A DNA stretch of 34,821 nucleotides from Mariniblastus sp. (GCA_028823415.1 JAPKBL010000053.1:1-34821), one strand, 5' to 3'. Counted from the first letter of the stretch, positions 1 to 8,646 are shown. A program made the numbers and translations. The notes: generated by a model not told the origin, from the sequence alone.

Positions 1-1
1 G

Positions 2-64
2 CCATTCGGGCCACAGCCATTCGGGCAACAAGTTGCAAAATCCTCGGTCTCCAAGGAAGCGTAG
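2..64 (+). CDS. 3' end of a gene entering from the left edge (C-terminal PFGPQ-type repeat)
   Basis: Frame 2 is open from the window edge to a TAG at 62-64. It reads two near-identical pentapeptides, PFGPQ then PFGQQ, followed by a short polar tail ending in KEA. The DNA shows a 15-bp tandem repeat (copies 1-15 and 16-30, one mismatch), a multiple of three, as expected for a repeat inside a reading frame. The gene would be convergent with the metallopeptidase whose stop lies at 80. Only 20 residues are visible, so no function can be assigned, and frame 1 is also open here (to about 132). Tentative. Confidence 0.35.
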   Translation, partial: PFGPQPFGQQVAKSSVSKEA

Positions 65-79
65 AATCCCATCCGAAAA

Positions 80-1144
80 TTACAAAGCGACACGATGAAC
101 CCCGTACAGGTTATTCATCGTATGGACGGTGAGTACGATCATCAGATTTTGTCGTAGTTGCGATTCGTGGTTTTCTGTTACACGTAGATTCAAAGCCCGG
201 CAGCGATCGATCATTTCCCTGAGAACCTGATTAGTATTGTACCGGTATTCACCCGTCCATTGCGCGACAGTGGCGCTTAAATCTTGCCGATTTTTTCTGA
301 GAAATGCCGCTGCAGATTGAGTTAGGTGAGTTTCGGGGGTTTGGGGGAACAGCTTTTTAAGGTCTTCGTCGAAAACACTTGGCTCTCCGATCGCGTAAGC
401 GGCATGTCTCTCGGCATAGTGTTGACGCAATGTTTTTTTAATTCGATGAATGGGTTCGATTTTTGCGCGGGATTTTACTTTCGCTGCTGTCCCAGAAATT
501 TGATACATCATTTCGTCGACAAGCTCGACTTTTTTTAACGCTTGCCAGCCTTTGTATTTTCGTTTCCACCCTGCCCCTCGTTTGAGCCAAACGGCGAAGG
601 TCTCAGCAAAATCTTCGGCTGGGTGGCTTTGGGCATACCATGGTTCAAGGTGCAGTACGAAATTCTTACTGCGAGGCTTGGGCTTGTAGGATTCGGGATA
701 GGGAGAAAAGTAATTGCCGAAGACCTGTTTGTATTTCTTCTTTCGATGAAGTCGAAACGCGGTATCAAATGCATGGCCAGTTTCGTGACGAAGGATTCTC
801 ATGCACCAAGTCTTTGTCCCTCCCTCCACTTCCAGCATCTGTCGCCGTTCGAGTCGAATCAGTCTTGGGTGGGCAAGGTAAAACGGAATCGCGATTCCCG
901 GAACCCCGTCGGGGGAAAACCAATCATTGCTCAGCCAGCAATGAGGTTTAAGCCGTAAGTTTCGTTCGGCAAGTTCAGAATAAAGCTGCTCGCGCATCTC
1001 TGAGAGAATTGAATTCTCAATCGAAAGATTCAGATCGCACATTCGCAGATCCAATAATTGCTCGTCCTTCATGCCGACCCAGTCAGCATGGGAAACAGAA
1101 TTATTTTTTTTGCGAGGAACTGATTTAACCGACGATTTCGACAT
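80..1144 (-). CDS. Putative zinc-binding metallopeptidase (HExxH type)
   Basis: A 354-residue protein without a signal peptide, so probably cytoplasmic. The basic N-terminus is followed by a central region carrying HETGH at residues 120-124, which gives two histidine zinc ligands and the catalytic Glu. About 50 residues later comes HPAEDFAETFA (174-184), whose acidic residues (E177 or E181) are the natural third ligand. This layout matches the uncharacterised 'putative zinc-binding metallopeptidase' families found in planctomycetes and proteobacteria, and one of those is the best guess. The C-terminal third is helical and charged, with no recognised domain. Start is the ATG at 1144. A weak promoter-like pair (TTGAGT, 17 bp, TAGGCT, - strand) lies upstream. 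The protease class is well supported by motif; the substrate is unknown. Confidence 0.72.
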   Translation of the reverse strand: MSKSSVKSVPRKKNNSVSHADWVGMKDEQLLDLRMCDLNLSIENSILSEMREQLYSELAERNLRLKPHCWLSNDWFSPDGVPGIAIPFYLAHPRLIRLERRQMLEVEGGTKTWCMRILRHETGHAFDTAFRLHRKKKYKQVFGNYFSPYPESYKPKPRSKNFVLHLEPWYAQSHPAEDFAETFAVWLKRGAGWKRKYKGWQALKKVELVDEMMYQISGTAAKVKSRAKIEPIHRIKKTLRQHYAERHAAYAIGEPSVFDEDLKKLFPQTPETHLTQSAAAFLRKNRQDLSATVAQWTGEYRYNTNQVLREMIDRCRALNLRVTENHESQLRQNLMIVLTVHTMNNLYGVHRVAL

Positions 1145-1334
1145 GCTGCTCTGAGTCTAAGCCAGGCGAAAAGTAGCCATCTATGGATTCAAGTGCCTAA
1201 GCCTAACTTGGAAATTCGAAATACTCAATTCTTAAAATGGGTGAAAATGATTTTGATGTCCCTGCGCATCTTTCCGCTTTCGTCCCTGCCAAAACTGAGT
1301 GGCTCTGTGGCGGCGCCGAGAATCCCCTCGATTC

Positions 1335-2615
1335 CTAGTTTTGGAGAATCGGGAAGCGTTCATCGGTGACCGTTGTCGGAATAGCGTAGTGTGTAACCAG
1401 GTCTCCCATTCTTGTGATTTCGGACTCGGGCATCGGGAGGTCAACCGGCAAAAAAACGAGGTGTGACAGCATAAAATCGATGTTGGGTAATTTTTCTTGC
1501 TTCCCACCAATTGGAAGGACATCGGTTTGATCGTTGCTTAGCCGAGGGTTGTCGTTGGGGGAAAACGGAATGCCCCGAAGGCTTGATTGGGTGGTCGCAT
1601 CAAAACCGTGCGTCCAGAGTATTTTAGTTAATTTGACGGGATTCTTAACTAGAATTCCGAAAATCCAGTAAGTGGCGTACTCGATCTCATCCCCGAGTAT
1701 CTTGATTTGCGGATTCCCGTTCTTAATGGTTTTAGCTAGTAGTTTTCCGCGTCGAATTCGGCAATCGATGGACTCCGGTTGGAAATTTGAAATTCGTCGA
1801 GCGAGTGTGCTGCAGAGTGAATCTGAGGGGCGATGCCGAATTTGTTTAAAGAAATTAACTCCAGAAAAACTTTTAGCCATGCCGGAGGCGAATGTGTCGT
1901 GTTGGCCGGGTAAAAATTGACATGTGCGGCGAATGGTTCCCGCCACCGGCCGTGTCGAGATAAATTTGACGAAACTATATTTGATAATTCGTTTTGCGTA
2001 TTGAAAACGTGCTTGTGGGGGCCATTTATTTTGGCGATCAGCCATTTTCTCACGCAAATTTGGATCTTGGATCACCATGATTGCTCCCCCAAGTGCGGTG
2101 TTAGTCTTGATGGTGCCAAAACTAAACATCGCGACATTGCTGGAAGGAACCAGTTGACCTCGATAGGATTGGGCGAAATCTTCAATCATGAGCAGGCCGT
2201 GTTCTTTGGCAATCAGCGAAATTTCGTTAGTCGGGAGCCTGCCGCCCAATAGATGGGCAACAACGATCGCTTTGGTTTGTGGCGTCACCAGACGTCGAAT
2301 CTCAGCAATCGACGGTTCCAGTTTGGCGTGGTCGAGATCGACGCCGATCGGTCGCAATTGGTGTTCTCTGGCAATGCGCGGCATATCTGGGATCGTTAAC
2401 CCCGTAAAAATGATTTCAGCATTCTCTGGCCAATCCTGCTCCGAAAGAAAAAGGTCGAATCCACTTCGCACTGAAAGACAGACTAAGAGATCGTCAGACG
2501 CAAAATGCCTCCCGATGAGTGTCTCGGATGCTTTTTTAGATGGGGGGCATACGCAATGCCAGAGTGCGATCGTTAAATTGAGAGTGCCAATGTCAATTCG
2601 CTTGCGAGCCCACAC
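1335..2615 (-). CDS. DegT/DnrJ/EryC1/StrS-family PLP-dependent enzyme
   Basis: A fold-type I PLP protein of 426 residues, typically a sugar aminotransferase acting on nucleotide-linked keto-sugars. Visible signatures are the SVRSGFDL cofactor-phosphate region near 48-55, the VVAHLLGG strand (118-125), IEDFAQSY with the PLP-ring aspartate D146, and FSFGTIK with the likely Schiff-base lysine K170, followed by a GG. The length is slightly above the family norm (about 370-400). The GTG start at 2615 has no clear Shine-Dalgarno. The frame stays open upstream to a stop at 2652-2654 with no ATG, GTG or TTG in between, so a rare ATT start would add only a few residues. No nucleotide-sugar or glycosyltransferase genes are nearby, so the substrate cannot be read from context. 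Confidence 0.75.
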   Translation of the reverse strand: MWARKRIDIGTLNLTIALWHCVCPPSKKASETLIGRHFASDDLLVCLSVRSGFDLFLSEQDWPENAEIIFTGLTIPDMPRIAREHQLRPIGVDLDHAKLEPSIAEIRRLVTPQTKAIVVAHLLGGRLPTNEISLIAKEHGLLMIEDFAQSYRGQLVPSSNVAMFSFGTIKTNTALGGAIMVIQDPNLREKMADRQNKWPPQARFQYAKRIIKYSFVKFISTRPVAGTIRRTCQFLPGQHDTFASGMAKSFSGVNFFKQIRHRPSDSLCSTLARRISNFQPESIDCRIRRGKLLAKTIKNGNPQIKILGDEIEYATYWIFGILVKNPVKLTKILWTHGFDATTQSSLRGIPFSPNDNPRLSNDQTDVLPIGGKQEKLPNIDFMLSHLVFLPVDLPMPESEITRMGDLVTHYAIPTTVTDERFPILQN

Positions 2616-2764
2616 AATTAATCTTTCAATAAAAGTATTTGCGGCGATATCTTAGCAGCGGGCGCTAATGAAACATATCTTTAAATTCGCGAACTAGCTG
2701 GGGAAGCTTTTTGGTCTGCGGCGGAATCGTCTGAAGCGTTATCGAGAACTTGTGATGTTATTAA

Positions 2765-2800
2765 CAAAAAAGCACCCGCCAAATAATCGACGGGTGCTTT
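2765..2800 (-). terminator. Rho-independent terminator downstream of the sigma factor gene
   Basis: Read on the - strand, a perfect 9-bp stem (arms 2791-2799 and 2770-2778, AAGCACCCG with CGGGTGCTT) with a 12-nt loop is followed directly by a run of T. It lies about 93 bp after the sigma-factor stop. Read on the + strand only a short T run follows, so it is mainly a - strand terminator. Confidence 0.9.
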
Positions 2801-2892
2801 CTAGAGAAACATACACAACATCACGAGTTTGCGAATCTGAGAATTCAAATTCGCGGAAGTGGCTTGGGTAGCACGAACTGTGCTGGATTTTT

Positions 2893-4401
2893 TTAGCTTT
2901 CCACTGCAGGGCCATCGAACGTCGGTTCGTAGCCGTCTAGGAAGCTGGAGAGGGAGCGATTGCGGTATGGCTGCTGTAGTTTGCGGACCGCTTTCGATTC
3001 GATTTGGCGGACTCGTTCACGGGTGACCGAAAAAATCTTTCCGACTTCTTCGAGCGTGTAAGAGTAGCCGTCGGCGAGTCCGTAGCGAAGTCGGAGGATT
3101 TCCCGCTCTCGGTAGTTGAGATGCTCCATGGCTTCTTCAATCCGACTTTTTAATGCGGCTTGATTGGTTTCGTAAAGTGGGTCGTCGTCACGGTGGTCTT
3201 CTAAGAATTCACCAAAATAACTATCGTCGTGGTCACCTACCGGCTGGTCGAGGGAGAGCGGGGGGCGCGCCATTTTCATGATGACACGTGTATCATCAAG
3301 CGACAGTTGAGCACGTTCGGCAGTTTCTTCTGGTGAAGGTTCACGCCCAAGTTCTTGAACGAGTTCCCGCATTACATTTCTGACTTTACTCATCGTATCG
3401 ATCATGTGTACCGGCACGCGGATGGTACGGCTTTGATCGGCGATTGCACGAGTGATTGCCTGACGAATCCACCAAGTGGCGTAGGTCGAAAATTTATAGC
3501 CTCGAATGTGTTCGAACTTGTCAACCGCTCGCATCAGCCCGGTGTTTCCTTCTTGAATCAGGTCGAGAAAGCTTAAACCGCGATTGCGATATTTTTTTGC
3601 GATGGAGACAACGAGGCGGAGGTTTCCAGCCGATAAAATACGTTTGGCGGCATCTTGTTGATGGTGTAGTTTTTTTGTTTTCCTGACCCGCCGTTGGAGC
3701 GTGGTTGGAGTTTCGGAAGCTTGTTGCATGAGATAGTGCAATTCCGCGCGAAGTTCATGGACGTTCATGCTACCCTCAAATTCGCGCGTCCCGACTTCGG
3801 CAAGCTGCCGCTTGAGAGCTTGCATTCGGGTGTTGATTTCGTCTAACTGATTAAACAGCGGCGAGAGCCGGCTGTAGCGAAGGTTCAGCTCTTCGACCAG
3901 GACGACACACTTGTTACGCCGCCGCATGAGCCGCCGCCAGGCACGATGCCGTTCACTGATCTGTTGGTTGCGATTGACCGCGAAGAGAAAATCTTTCCGA
4001 TTTTCTGCCATCAGGAATTTTAGCGTTTTAAGATTAGGAACCAAGCGTAAGAGGATGCGTTTCTTTTCGGCTTTGTTGGTGACCGAAACTTCGATGGTGC
4101 GATCGAGGCGAAGTCGCTTGTCGTGGACTTTTTGAAGGAGATCGATCGCTCCGCGAAGCATGAAGTCAGAAGCCAACATGGTATTTCGAAAGGCAAATTT
4201 TGCTTTGTCAATTTGAACAGCGGCCGATACTTCTTCGTCCCTAGTCAACAGCGGAATCCGCCCCATTTGCATGAGGTACATTCGAACAGGGTCGTCAATC
4301 GCATTTTCTCCGAGTCGGGGTGCGGAGCGGCGTAGGGGTTTTTCCAGCAGATCTTCGTGAGCGTCGGCGAACTCTTGTTGGGTCTCTTTTGCCTGGGCCA
4401 T
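2893..4401 (-). CDS. rpoD: Primary-type RNA polymerase sigma-70 factor
   Basis: A 502-residue sigma-70 that directs RNA polymerase to -10/-35 promoters. Region 1.2 lies at about 36-62 ([18 protein letters not shown]). A non-conserved helical insert typical of RpoD spans about 65-250. Region 2 is at 255-327, including core-binding [16 protein letters not shown], region 2.3 with [15 protein letters not shown] and 2.4 with [11 protein letters not shown]. Region 3 spans about 330-405 and region 4.2 about 428-476 (LRYGLADG, then [17 protein letters not shown]). Region 1.1 is very short. The ATG at 4401 is preceded by AAGGAAA at good spacing. Planctomycetes can carry more than one RpoD-like factor, so being the sole housekeeping sigma is inferred. 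The gene has its own terminator and a long leader with a hairpin. Confidence 0.95.
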   Translation of the reverse strand: MAQAKETQQEFADAHEDLLEKPLRRSAPRLGENAIDDPVRMYLMQMGRIPLLTRDEEVSAAVQIDKAKFAFRNTMLASDFMLRGAIDLLQKVHDKRLRLDRTIEVSVTNKAEKKRILLRLVPNLKTLKFLMAENRKDFLFAVNRNQQISERHRAWRRLMRRRNKCVVLVEELNLRYSRLSPLFNQLDEINTRMQALKRQLAEVGTREFEGSMNVHELRAELHYLMQQASETPTTLQRRVRKTKKLHHQQDAAKRILSAGNLRLVVSIAKKYRNRGLSFLDLIQEGNTGLMRAVDKFEHIRGYKFSTYATWWIRQAITRAIADQSRTIRVPVHMIDTMSKVRNVMRELVQELGREPSPEETAERAQLSLDDTRVIMKMARPPLSLDQPVGDHDDSYFGEFLEDHRDDDPLYETNQAALKSRIEEAMEHLNYREREILRLRYGLADGYSYTLEEVGKIFSVTRERVRQIESKAVRKLQQPYRNRSLSSFLDGYEPTFDGPAVES

Positions 4402-4547
4402 GATGTTTCCTTAGGTGTTAGTTTCTCTGCGAACCCCTAATGCAGCCCTAGTGCCAAAAGGCAAAGATTATTGGGAGAATCCTTTTTTTCCCGCGGAAAC
4501 CATGCTTTTGACGTGATTCCGTCGTTTAACGTTCCCTCGAAATGTTG

Positions 4548-4577
4548 CAAAATACCAACAGGATTGTTGGTATTTTG
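4548..4577. promoter_or_regulatory. Perfect 13-bp inverted repeat with GGAT loop
   Basis: Arms CAAAATACCAACA (4548-4560) and TGTTGGTATTTTG (4565-4577) are exactly complementary around a 4-base GGAT spacer. On the - strand it would fold in the 5' leader of the sigma-factor mRNA, about 150 nt before its ATG. On the + strand only three T follow, so it is a poor terminator. It could be an operator dyad or an RNA hairpin. Confidence 0.6.
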
Positions 4578-4666
4578 TTTCATGTGGTCAAAAAACAACG
4601 TGCATGTTGTTTCATATAAGCGGGACACTCGGGGGGGCTGACGTATTTGGGAAGAATCTGGAGTTC

Positions 4667-4698
4667 CCATCGAACAGGCAAAACGCCTGTTTGGATGG
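4667..4698. repeat. Bulged hairpin in the gap upstream of the DnaJ-type gene
   Basis: AACAGGC (4673-4679) pairs with GCCTGTT (4685-4691) around a 5-nt loop. The stem then extends through an asymmetric bulge by CCATC (4667-4671) with GATGG (4694-4698). There is no T-tract on either strand, so its role is unknown. Confidence 0.45.
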
Positions 4699-4846
4699 AA
4701 AAACTTTAAAAATACGGGCGGGAGTAGAGTGAGAAGCTGCGTTTAACGGTTGATCATCGCTACGGCAAAATCGTAGAATGCGAGACTCAATTGAAAAGTA
4801 AAATTTGAATCCTGGATTCGTGCAAAAACGAAAGCGACACCCCCCT

Positions 4847-5791
4847 ATGGCGGATGAAGACTATTACAAAACCCTCGGCGTTTCCAAGGATGCCAGCTCG
4901 GATGAAATACAAAAGGCGTACCGGAAATTAGCCCGAAAGTACCACCCGGATCTTCACGCAGACAAAGAAGAGAGGGATCGCGAGAAGGCAAAGCAGCAAT
5001 TTCAAAAAGTCCAGCAGGCGTATGATGTCCTCAGCGATGAAAAGAAACGCCAAATGCATGACATGGGGCCGAGTTTTGGGCAAACGGGCGGCGGCAATCC
5101 ATTTGGTGGAGGTGCGGGCGGCATTGACTTAAGCCAGATGTTTGGTGGTGGTGGTGGTGGTGGCGGCGGCGCAGGAGGGTTTGAAGACATTCTGAGACAA
5201 ATGGGGGGCAGCAGAGGTCCGATGGGCGGTCAGCAACAAGCACCGCCGAGACGGGGGAGTGACATTGAAAAGGAAATCACCATTCCGTTTGCAACGTCGG
5301 TCGTCGGGGGGCAGCATCAGGTCAGCCTTCAAAGAAGCAAAAGCAAAATCGACAAGATTGATGTCAAAATTCCAGCCGGAATCGAGTCCGAAAAGAAGAT
5401 CCGTTTGAGAGGTCAGGGACAGTCCGCGGGAGGTCCCGCCGGTGACCTGCTCATTACTGTTAAAATTGCCCCACACCCCAATTACGCGCGAAAGGGACTG
5501 AATTTACAAATTACCATTCCCATCACCTTGTCTGAGGCGGCAGAAGGAGCAACGATCGACTTGCCAACTCCCCATGGGACCGTTGCCTTAAAAGTACCAG
5601 CGGGTACTTCCAGTGGAAAGTCATTGCGGTTGAAGGGAATGGGCGTTAAGGCTTCGAGTAAGTCCGGTGATTTAATTGCGATGTTGCAGATTTCTGTGCC
5701 CAACGAAATTCCAAAGTCCGACCTCGAGAAAATATCTGAGTTAAGTGAAGCGTGGGATCAGTGTGCCGTCCGATCCGAATTGACTTGGTAG
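4847..5791 (+). CDS. cbpA: DnaJ/CbpA-type J-domain co-chaperone
   Basis: Hsp40-class protein that would stimulate DnaK ATPase activity and deliver substrates. From the ATG at 4847 it has 314 residues. The J-domain spans about 4-72 with HPD at 33-35, then a Gly/Phe-rich linker (about 77-125) including nine consecutive glycines. Next comes the C-terminal substrate-binding module (about 138-310) with the repeat-type signatures DVKIPAGIE and LKVPAGT. There is no CxxCxGxG zinc finger, so it is the CbpA/type-B class and not classical DnaJ. An in-frame TTG at 4805 would add 14 residues ahead of the domain; the ATG matches family starts better, although neither has a strong ribosome site. It heads a + strand group with rnpA and yidD. 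Confidence 0.88.
   Translation: MADEDYYKTLGVSKDASSDEIQKAYRKLARKYHPDLHADKEERDREKAKQQFQKVQQAYDVLSDEKKRQMHDMGPSFGQTGGGNPFGGGAGGIDLSQMFGGGGGGGGGAGGFEDILRQMGGSRGPMGGQQQAPPRRGSDIEKEITIPFATSVVGGQHQVSLQRSKSKIDKIDVKIPAGIESEKKIRLRGQGQSAGGPAGDLLITVKIAPHPNYARKGLNLQITIPITLSEAAEGATIDLPTPHGTVALKVPAGTSSGKSLRLKGMGVKASSKSGDLIAMLQISVPNEIPKSDLEKISELSEAWDQCAVRSELTW
5144..5170 (+). repeat. In-frame (GGT)6(GGC)3 trinucleotide tract
   Basis: Nine consecutive glycine codons, six GGT then three GGC, sit in the Gly-rich linker of the J-domain protein. Such tracts can change length by whole codons without breaking the frame. Confidence 0.85.
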
Positions 5792-5816
5792 TTTGGACTG
5801 CCCCTCCTGGTCGGAG

Positions 5817-5855
5817 GCCATTGATTTGATGACGGATGGCTTAATTTTATTTTTT
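5817..5855 (+). terminator. Weak hairpin plus T-rich stretch between the DnaJ-type gene and rnpA
   Basis: GCCAT (5817-5821) pairs with ATGGC (5836-5840) around a 14-nt loop, and a T-rich stretch follows (5841-5855). An overlapping small hairpin, CCTCC/GGAGG (5803-5817), precedes it. The stem is short, so this may only attenuate read-through into rnpA. Confidence 0.3.
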
Positions 5856-5874
5856 GAAACGGAAAGGGATCGAA

Positions 5875-6231
5875 ATGACTGTTAACCGATTTCCAAAATC
5901 CGTTCGCCTTCGTCGTCAATCGGAGTTTGATCGGGTTTATGGCGGTGACGTTTTTGCGGCTGATAATATCCTCGTCATCAAAGGTGTGAAAAATGGTTTG
6001 GCGGTGTCTCGCTTGGGGCTCTCGGTAAGTCGCAAGGTGGGGAATGCAGTTGTCCGCAATCAGTGGAAGCGGCGAATTCGCGAAGCGTTCCGTCGACAGC
6101 AATCTGCTCTTCCCCTGGGGATTGATTTTGTGGTGCGTCCCAAGAAAGACGCGGCCTGTGATTATGCTGCGATCGAACGCTCGATTCCTCGCTTGCTCCA
6201 GAGAATTGAAAAGAACCTCGGGCGGCTCTAA
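5875..6231 (+). CDS. rnpA: Ribonuclease P protein component
   Basis: The basic protein subunit of RNase P, which binds the catalytic RNA and pre-tRNA 5' leader. With the ATG at 5875 it has 118 residues, normal for the family. The N-terminus is typical (RFPKSVRLRRQSEFDRVY), and the RNA-binding signature RNQWKRRIRE is at 61-70, preceded by SVSRKVGNAVV. The start is fixed by GGAAAGGGA at 5861-5869, well spaced before the ATG; a TTG at 5854 would place that ribosome site inside the gene. The usual upstream partner rpmH (L34) is absent and a J-domain gene lies there instead. yidD follows, as in many bacteria. Confidence 0.95.
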   Translation: MTVNRFPKSVRLRRQSEFDRVYGGDVFAADNILVIKGVKNGLAVSRLGLSVSRKVGNAVVRNQWKRRIREAFRRQQSALPLGIDFVVRPKKDAACDYAAIERSIPRLLQRIEKNLGRL

Positions 6232-6233
6232 TC

Positions 6234-6356
6234 ATGGATCAGGATCGAGCGTCGATTCTGTTAGAGCTGATTCGACGGGTTTGGCGAGACCTGATCATTG
6301 ATTATCCTGAGTCTGGTTTGTTAGATCACTGCGTAGTCAATAAACACCCTTTCTGA
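6234..6356 (+). CDS. Possible 40-residue ORF between rnpA and yidD
   Basis: An ATG two bases after the rnpA stop opens 40 codons ending with TGA at 6354-6356. The peptide begins MDQDRASILLELIRRVW and shows an amphipathic helical stretch. No family is recognised and there is no clear ribosome site apart from possible coupling to rnpA termination. It may be only spacer sequence that happens to be open. Confidence 0.2.
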   Translation: MDQDRASILLELIRRVWRDLIIDYPESGLLDHCVVNKHPF

Positions 6357-6438
6357 GTATTCCCTTTCATTTTCAAACGGATTATCGGCATTCCATTGCC
6401 CAGACTCGTTGGTGACTGCAGGGATGGGAGCGATGTGG

Positions 6439-6678
6439 ATGAAAAAATCAATCCGAATGATGTTGCAGATGCCTGCTTCCGGAATGATTTTCTGCGTGCG
6501 AATGTATCAGGTCACCCTCAGTCCGCTGCTGGGAAGGAATTGTCGATTTACTCCTACCTGTAGCAATTATTTCATTCAGTCTGTTCGCAAGTACGGTGCG
6601 ATTCGCGGGGCGTGGAAAGGGGGATTGCGGATTTGTCGCTGCCATCCATTTCACCGCGGTGGCCACGATCCTCCGTAG
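6439..6678 (+). CDS. yidD: YidD membrane protein insertion efficiency factor
   Basis: A small membrane-associated protein that helps YidC-dependent insertion of inner-membrane proteins. It has 79 residues from the ATG at 6439. The family signature is complete: YQVTLSPLLGRNCRFTPTCSNY (about 23-44), then the KYG and KGGLRICRCHP segments, ending FHRGGHDPP. An amphipathic N-terminal helix precedes it. GGGAG at 6426-6430 lies 8 nt before this ATG, which favours it over the in-frame ATGs at 6424 and 6433 and the TTG at 6409. The pairing with rnpA is classical. The convergent neighbour stops at 6748. Confidence 0.93.
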   Translation: MKKSIRMMLQMPASGMIFCVRMYQVTLSPLLGRNCRFTPTCSNYFIQSVRKYGAIRGAWKGGLRICRCHPFHRGGHDPP

Positions 6679-6747
6679 CGACGCAGGTCGAAAGCTAGAC
6701 CGTTCGCACCCATGAGGGGGAAGGCAGCGGTCGCGTGAGAGTTGGAG

Positions 6748-8646
6748 TCAATCGATTAATTTTTTTGTGATGGCCTCGACATCGTAGACACAGCCTCCCC
6801 AGGTGCCGCCACTGACATGTTGAAGTGCTGCCCATAATTTTGTGTCGTCGGGAAGATCGGCGTGCTGTTGTAGATTAGGGTTAAGCTCTCTCGCGTCGAG
6901 CTGACTGACATTTCCATCAAAATTCAGAGATCCCGATAGATTGATCGTGTCAATTTCAATGGTGATTGGATCGCCTTCTCGAATTTTCCCGATTCTTCCC
7001 CCAGCAAGTGCCTCGGGACTAATATGTCCCACACAGGGGCCCGTTGAAACACCTGAAAACCGTCCATCTGTCAGTAAGGCGACGTGTTTGCCGTAGGGCA
7101 AATATTTAAGGGCGAATGTGATTTGAGCCGTTTCTGGCATGCCTGCTCCGAGGGCACCGATTCCAATCAAGACCATGACATCCCCTTCTTGGATCCGGTC
7201 TTCCCCCTGAGATTTGACGGCGGCAATGGCGTCCGCTTCACTACAAAATACCCGTGCCGGTCCGGTATGGCGGTAAACCCCGTCGTCGTCAATGACTTCG
7301 GCGTCGATGGCGGTACTCTTAACAATCGAGCCTTCGGGAGCGAGGTTGCCCATGGGAAACGTGACTGTGCTTCGAAAGCCATTTTGGGGACTACGAATGA
7401 CATTGCTGGATTCAATCGCATCGAGTTCCAGTAGTTTTTGTTGCAGTCGTTTTCGTCGCTCGGAGTTTTCCCACCAATCAAGATTATCCCCGAGCGTTTT
7501 CCCTGAGACCGTCATCACATCCAGGTGGAGAAGTCCGAGGTCACGGAGTCGAAGCATTACCTCAGGAACGCCTCCTGCGAGGAAGACCTGAACGGTCGCG
7601 TACCCAACGGGCCCGTTGGGTAAAGAATCAACAAGCCGAGGAACCTGTGCATTAATGCGCTGCCAATCAGAGACAACAGGCCTTCGCAGTTTGGCGGCGT
7701 GAGCGATTGCGGGAATGTGAAGAACTAGATTCGTGGATCCTCCAAATGCCGCGTGGGTAATCATGGCATTTTCGATGGAATCGTCGGTCAGAATGTCGCT
7801 TGTTTTCATGTTAGATTGATGAAGCTGTGCGAGGGTGACGCCGCTTCTGTAGGCCAAGTCAAGCCAGATTTCTGAACCTGAAGGACTTAGTGCGGAGTGC
7901 GGCAATGACAAACCGAGTGCTTCTCCAACGACCTGCGCGGTGGCGGCGGTACCCAGAAATTGACAACCTCCGCCGGGAGTGCCGCAGGCTTTACATCCCA
8001 GTTCTGCCGCTTCTTTGAGACTGATTTCGCCGTGGGCGTAACGCGGGCCAATCGACTGTATCTTTCCTAAGTCTTCCCCGTTTTGGGTCAGCAGTGTCAC
8101 GCCTCCGGGAACGAGAACCGAGGGGAGTTCTCCGAGGCCGGCCAAAGCCATCATCATTGCCGGCAGGCCCTTGTCGCAAGTCGCAACGCCCACGACTCCC
8201 CGCGCGGTCGGCAGCGAGCGAGTGAGTCGACGGAAAATAATTGCAGCATCGTTGCGGTAGGCGAGGGAGTCAAACATGCCGCGGGTGCCTTGCGTTCTTC
8301 CATCGCAAGGATCACTACAGAAACCTGCAAAGGGAATGCCGCCGGTCGACGCAATGGCCATCGCAGACTTTTCCATCAGGAGTCCGACTTCCCAGTGACC
8401 GGTGTGATAGCCAAGTGCGACGGGCGATCCATCAGCTCGACGAATGCCCCCCTGGGTTGAGAGGATCAAGAAATTGGGGCGCCGCATATTTTTGGGGTCC
8501 CAACCCATGCCAGCATTTTGGGTCCAACCAAAAATATCACCGCTGGCAGAGGTCTTTAATTGTTCGCCTGCAAATGGAAGTTGGCCACGCGGGCCGCGCG
8601 CGGTGGTGCGGAGGTCGTAGATTTTGTCGTTTTCAGATTCAAGCAT
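6748..8646 (-). CDS. yagF: YagF/YjhG-type D-xylonate dehydratase (IlvD/Edd superfamily)
   Basis: An Fe-S hydro-lyase converting D-xylonate (or a related aldonate) to 2-keto-3-deoxy-xylonate. The 632 residues resemble E. coli YagF/YjhG (about 655) along the whole length, including the N-terminal NLFG-like motif and TQNAGMGWD (42-50), the GYHTGHWE block, and the C-terminal [19 protein letters not shown]. Predicted cluster ligands are C114 in SDPCDG, C157 in CDKG and C228 in GGGCQF. The [15 protein letters not shown] block near the C-terminal third is the conserved superfamily signature. It is clearly closer to YagF/YjhG than to IlvD, so a role in isoleucine/valine synthesis is unlikely. It is the last gene of a - strand run beginning with an FAH-fold enzyme, opposite a GntP-type permease; the same enzyme-permease pairing occurs in E. 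coli yjhG-yjhF. The exact substrate is inferred. Confidence 0.88.
   Translation of the reverse strand: MLESENDKIYDLRTTARGPRGQLPFAGEQLKTSASGDIFGWTQNAGMGWDPKNMRRPNFLILSTQGGIRRADGSPVALGYHTGHWEVGLLMEKSAMAIASTGGIPFAGFCSDPCDGRTQGTRGMFDSLAYRNDAAIIFRRLTRSLPTARGVVGVATCDKGLPAMMMALAGLGELPSVLVPGGVTLLTQNGEDLGKIQSIGPRYAHGEISLKEAAELGCKACGTPGGGCQFLGTAATAQVVGEALGLSLPHSALSPSGSEIWLDLAYRSGVTLAQLHQSNMKTSDILTDDSIENAMITHAAFGGSTNLVLHIPAIAHAAKLRRPVVSDWQRINAQVPRLVDSLPNGPVGYATVQVFLAGGVPEVMLRLRDLGLLHLDVMTVSGKTLGDNLDWWENSERRKRLQQKLLELDAIESSNVIRSPQNGFRSTVTFPMGNLAPEGSIVKSTAIDAEVIDDDGVYRHTGPARVFCSEADAIAAVKSQGEDRIQEGDVMVLIGIGALGAGMPETAQITFALKYLPYGKHVALLTDGRFSGVSTGPCVGHISPEALAGGRIGKIREGDPITIEIDTINLSGSLNFDGNVSQLDARELNPNLQQHADLPDDTKLWAALQHVSGGTWGGCVYDVEAITKKLID

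Larger units (their letters stand above)
4402..4846. promoter_or_regulatory. 445-bp divergent regulatory gap between the sigma factor and DnaJ-type genes
   Basis: No convincing gene lies here. The region must hold the promoters for both divergent genes. It contains a perfect 13-bp inverted repeat (4548-4577), a second imperfect dyad (4593-4612), two copies of TTGTTTCAT 32 bp apart (4575-4583 and 4607-4615), and a bulged hairpin (4667-4698). I could not identify a convincing -35/-10 pair, and no CIRCE heat-shock element is present. Confidence 0.6.

Noticed and set aside
1232..1522. 96-codon - strand open stretch next to the DegT-type gene
   Set aside because: It overlaps the DegT-type gene's 3' end in another frame and has low-quality composition.
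4437..4670. 77-codon - strand open stretch upstream of the sigma factor
   Set aside because: It spans the 13-bp dyad and has no recognisable family or ribosome site. It is probably leader sequence.
4402..4846. CIRCE heat-shock element upstream of the DnaJ-type gene
   Set aside because: No TTAGCACTC-N9-GAGTGCTAA match exists; the dyads found are unrelated.
5002..5243. Antisense proline- and histidine-rich ORFs within the J-domain gene
   Set aside because: They are mirror readings of the GGT/GGC glycine tract.
6748..8646. Assignment as biosynthetic dihydroxy-acid dehydratase IlvD
   Set aside because: The sequence follows YagF/YjhG over its length, including the C-terminal block, and lies beside a GntP permease and an FAH-fold enzyme with no other branched-chain genes.
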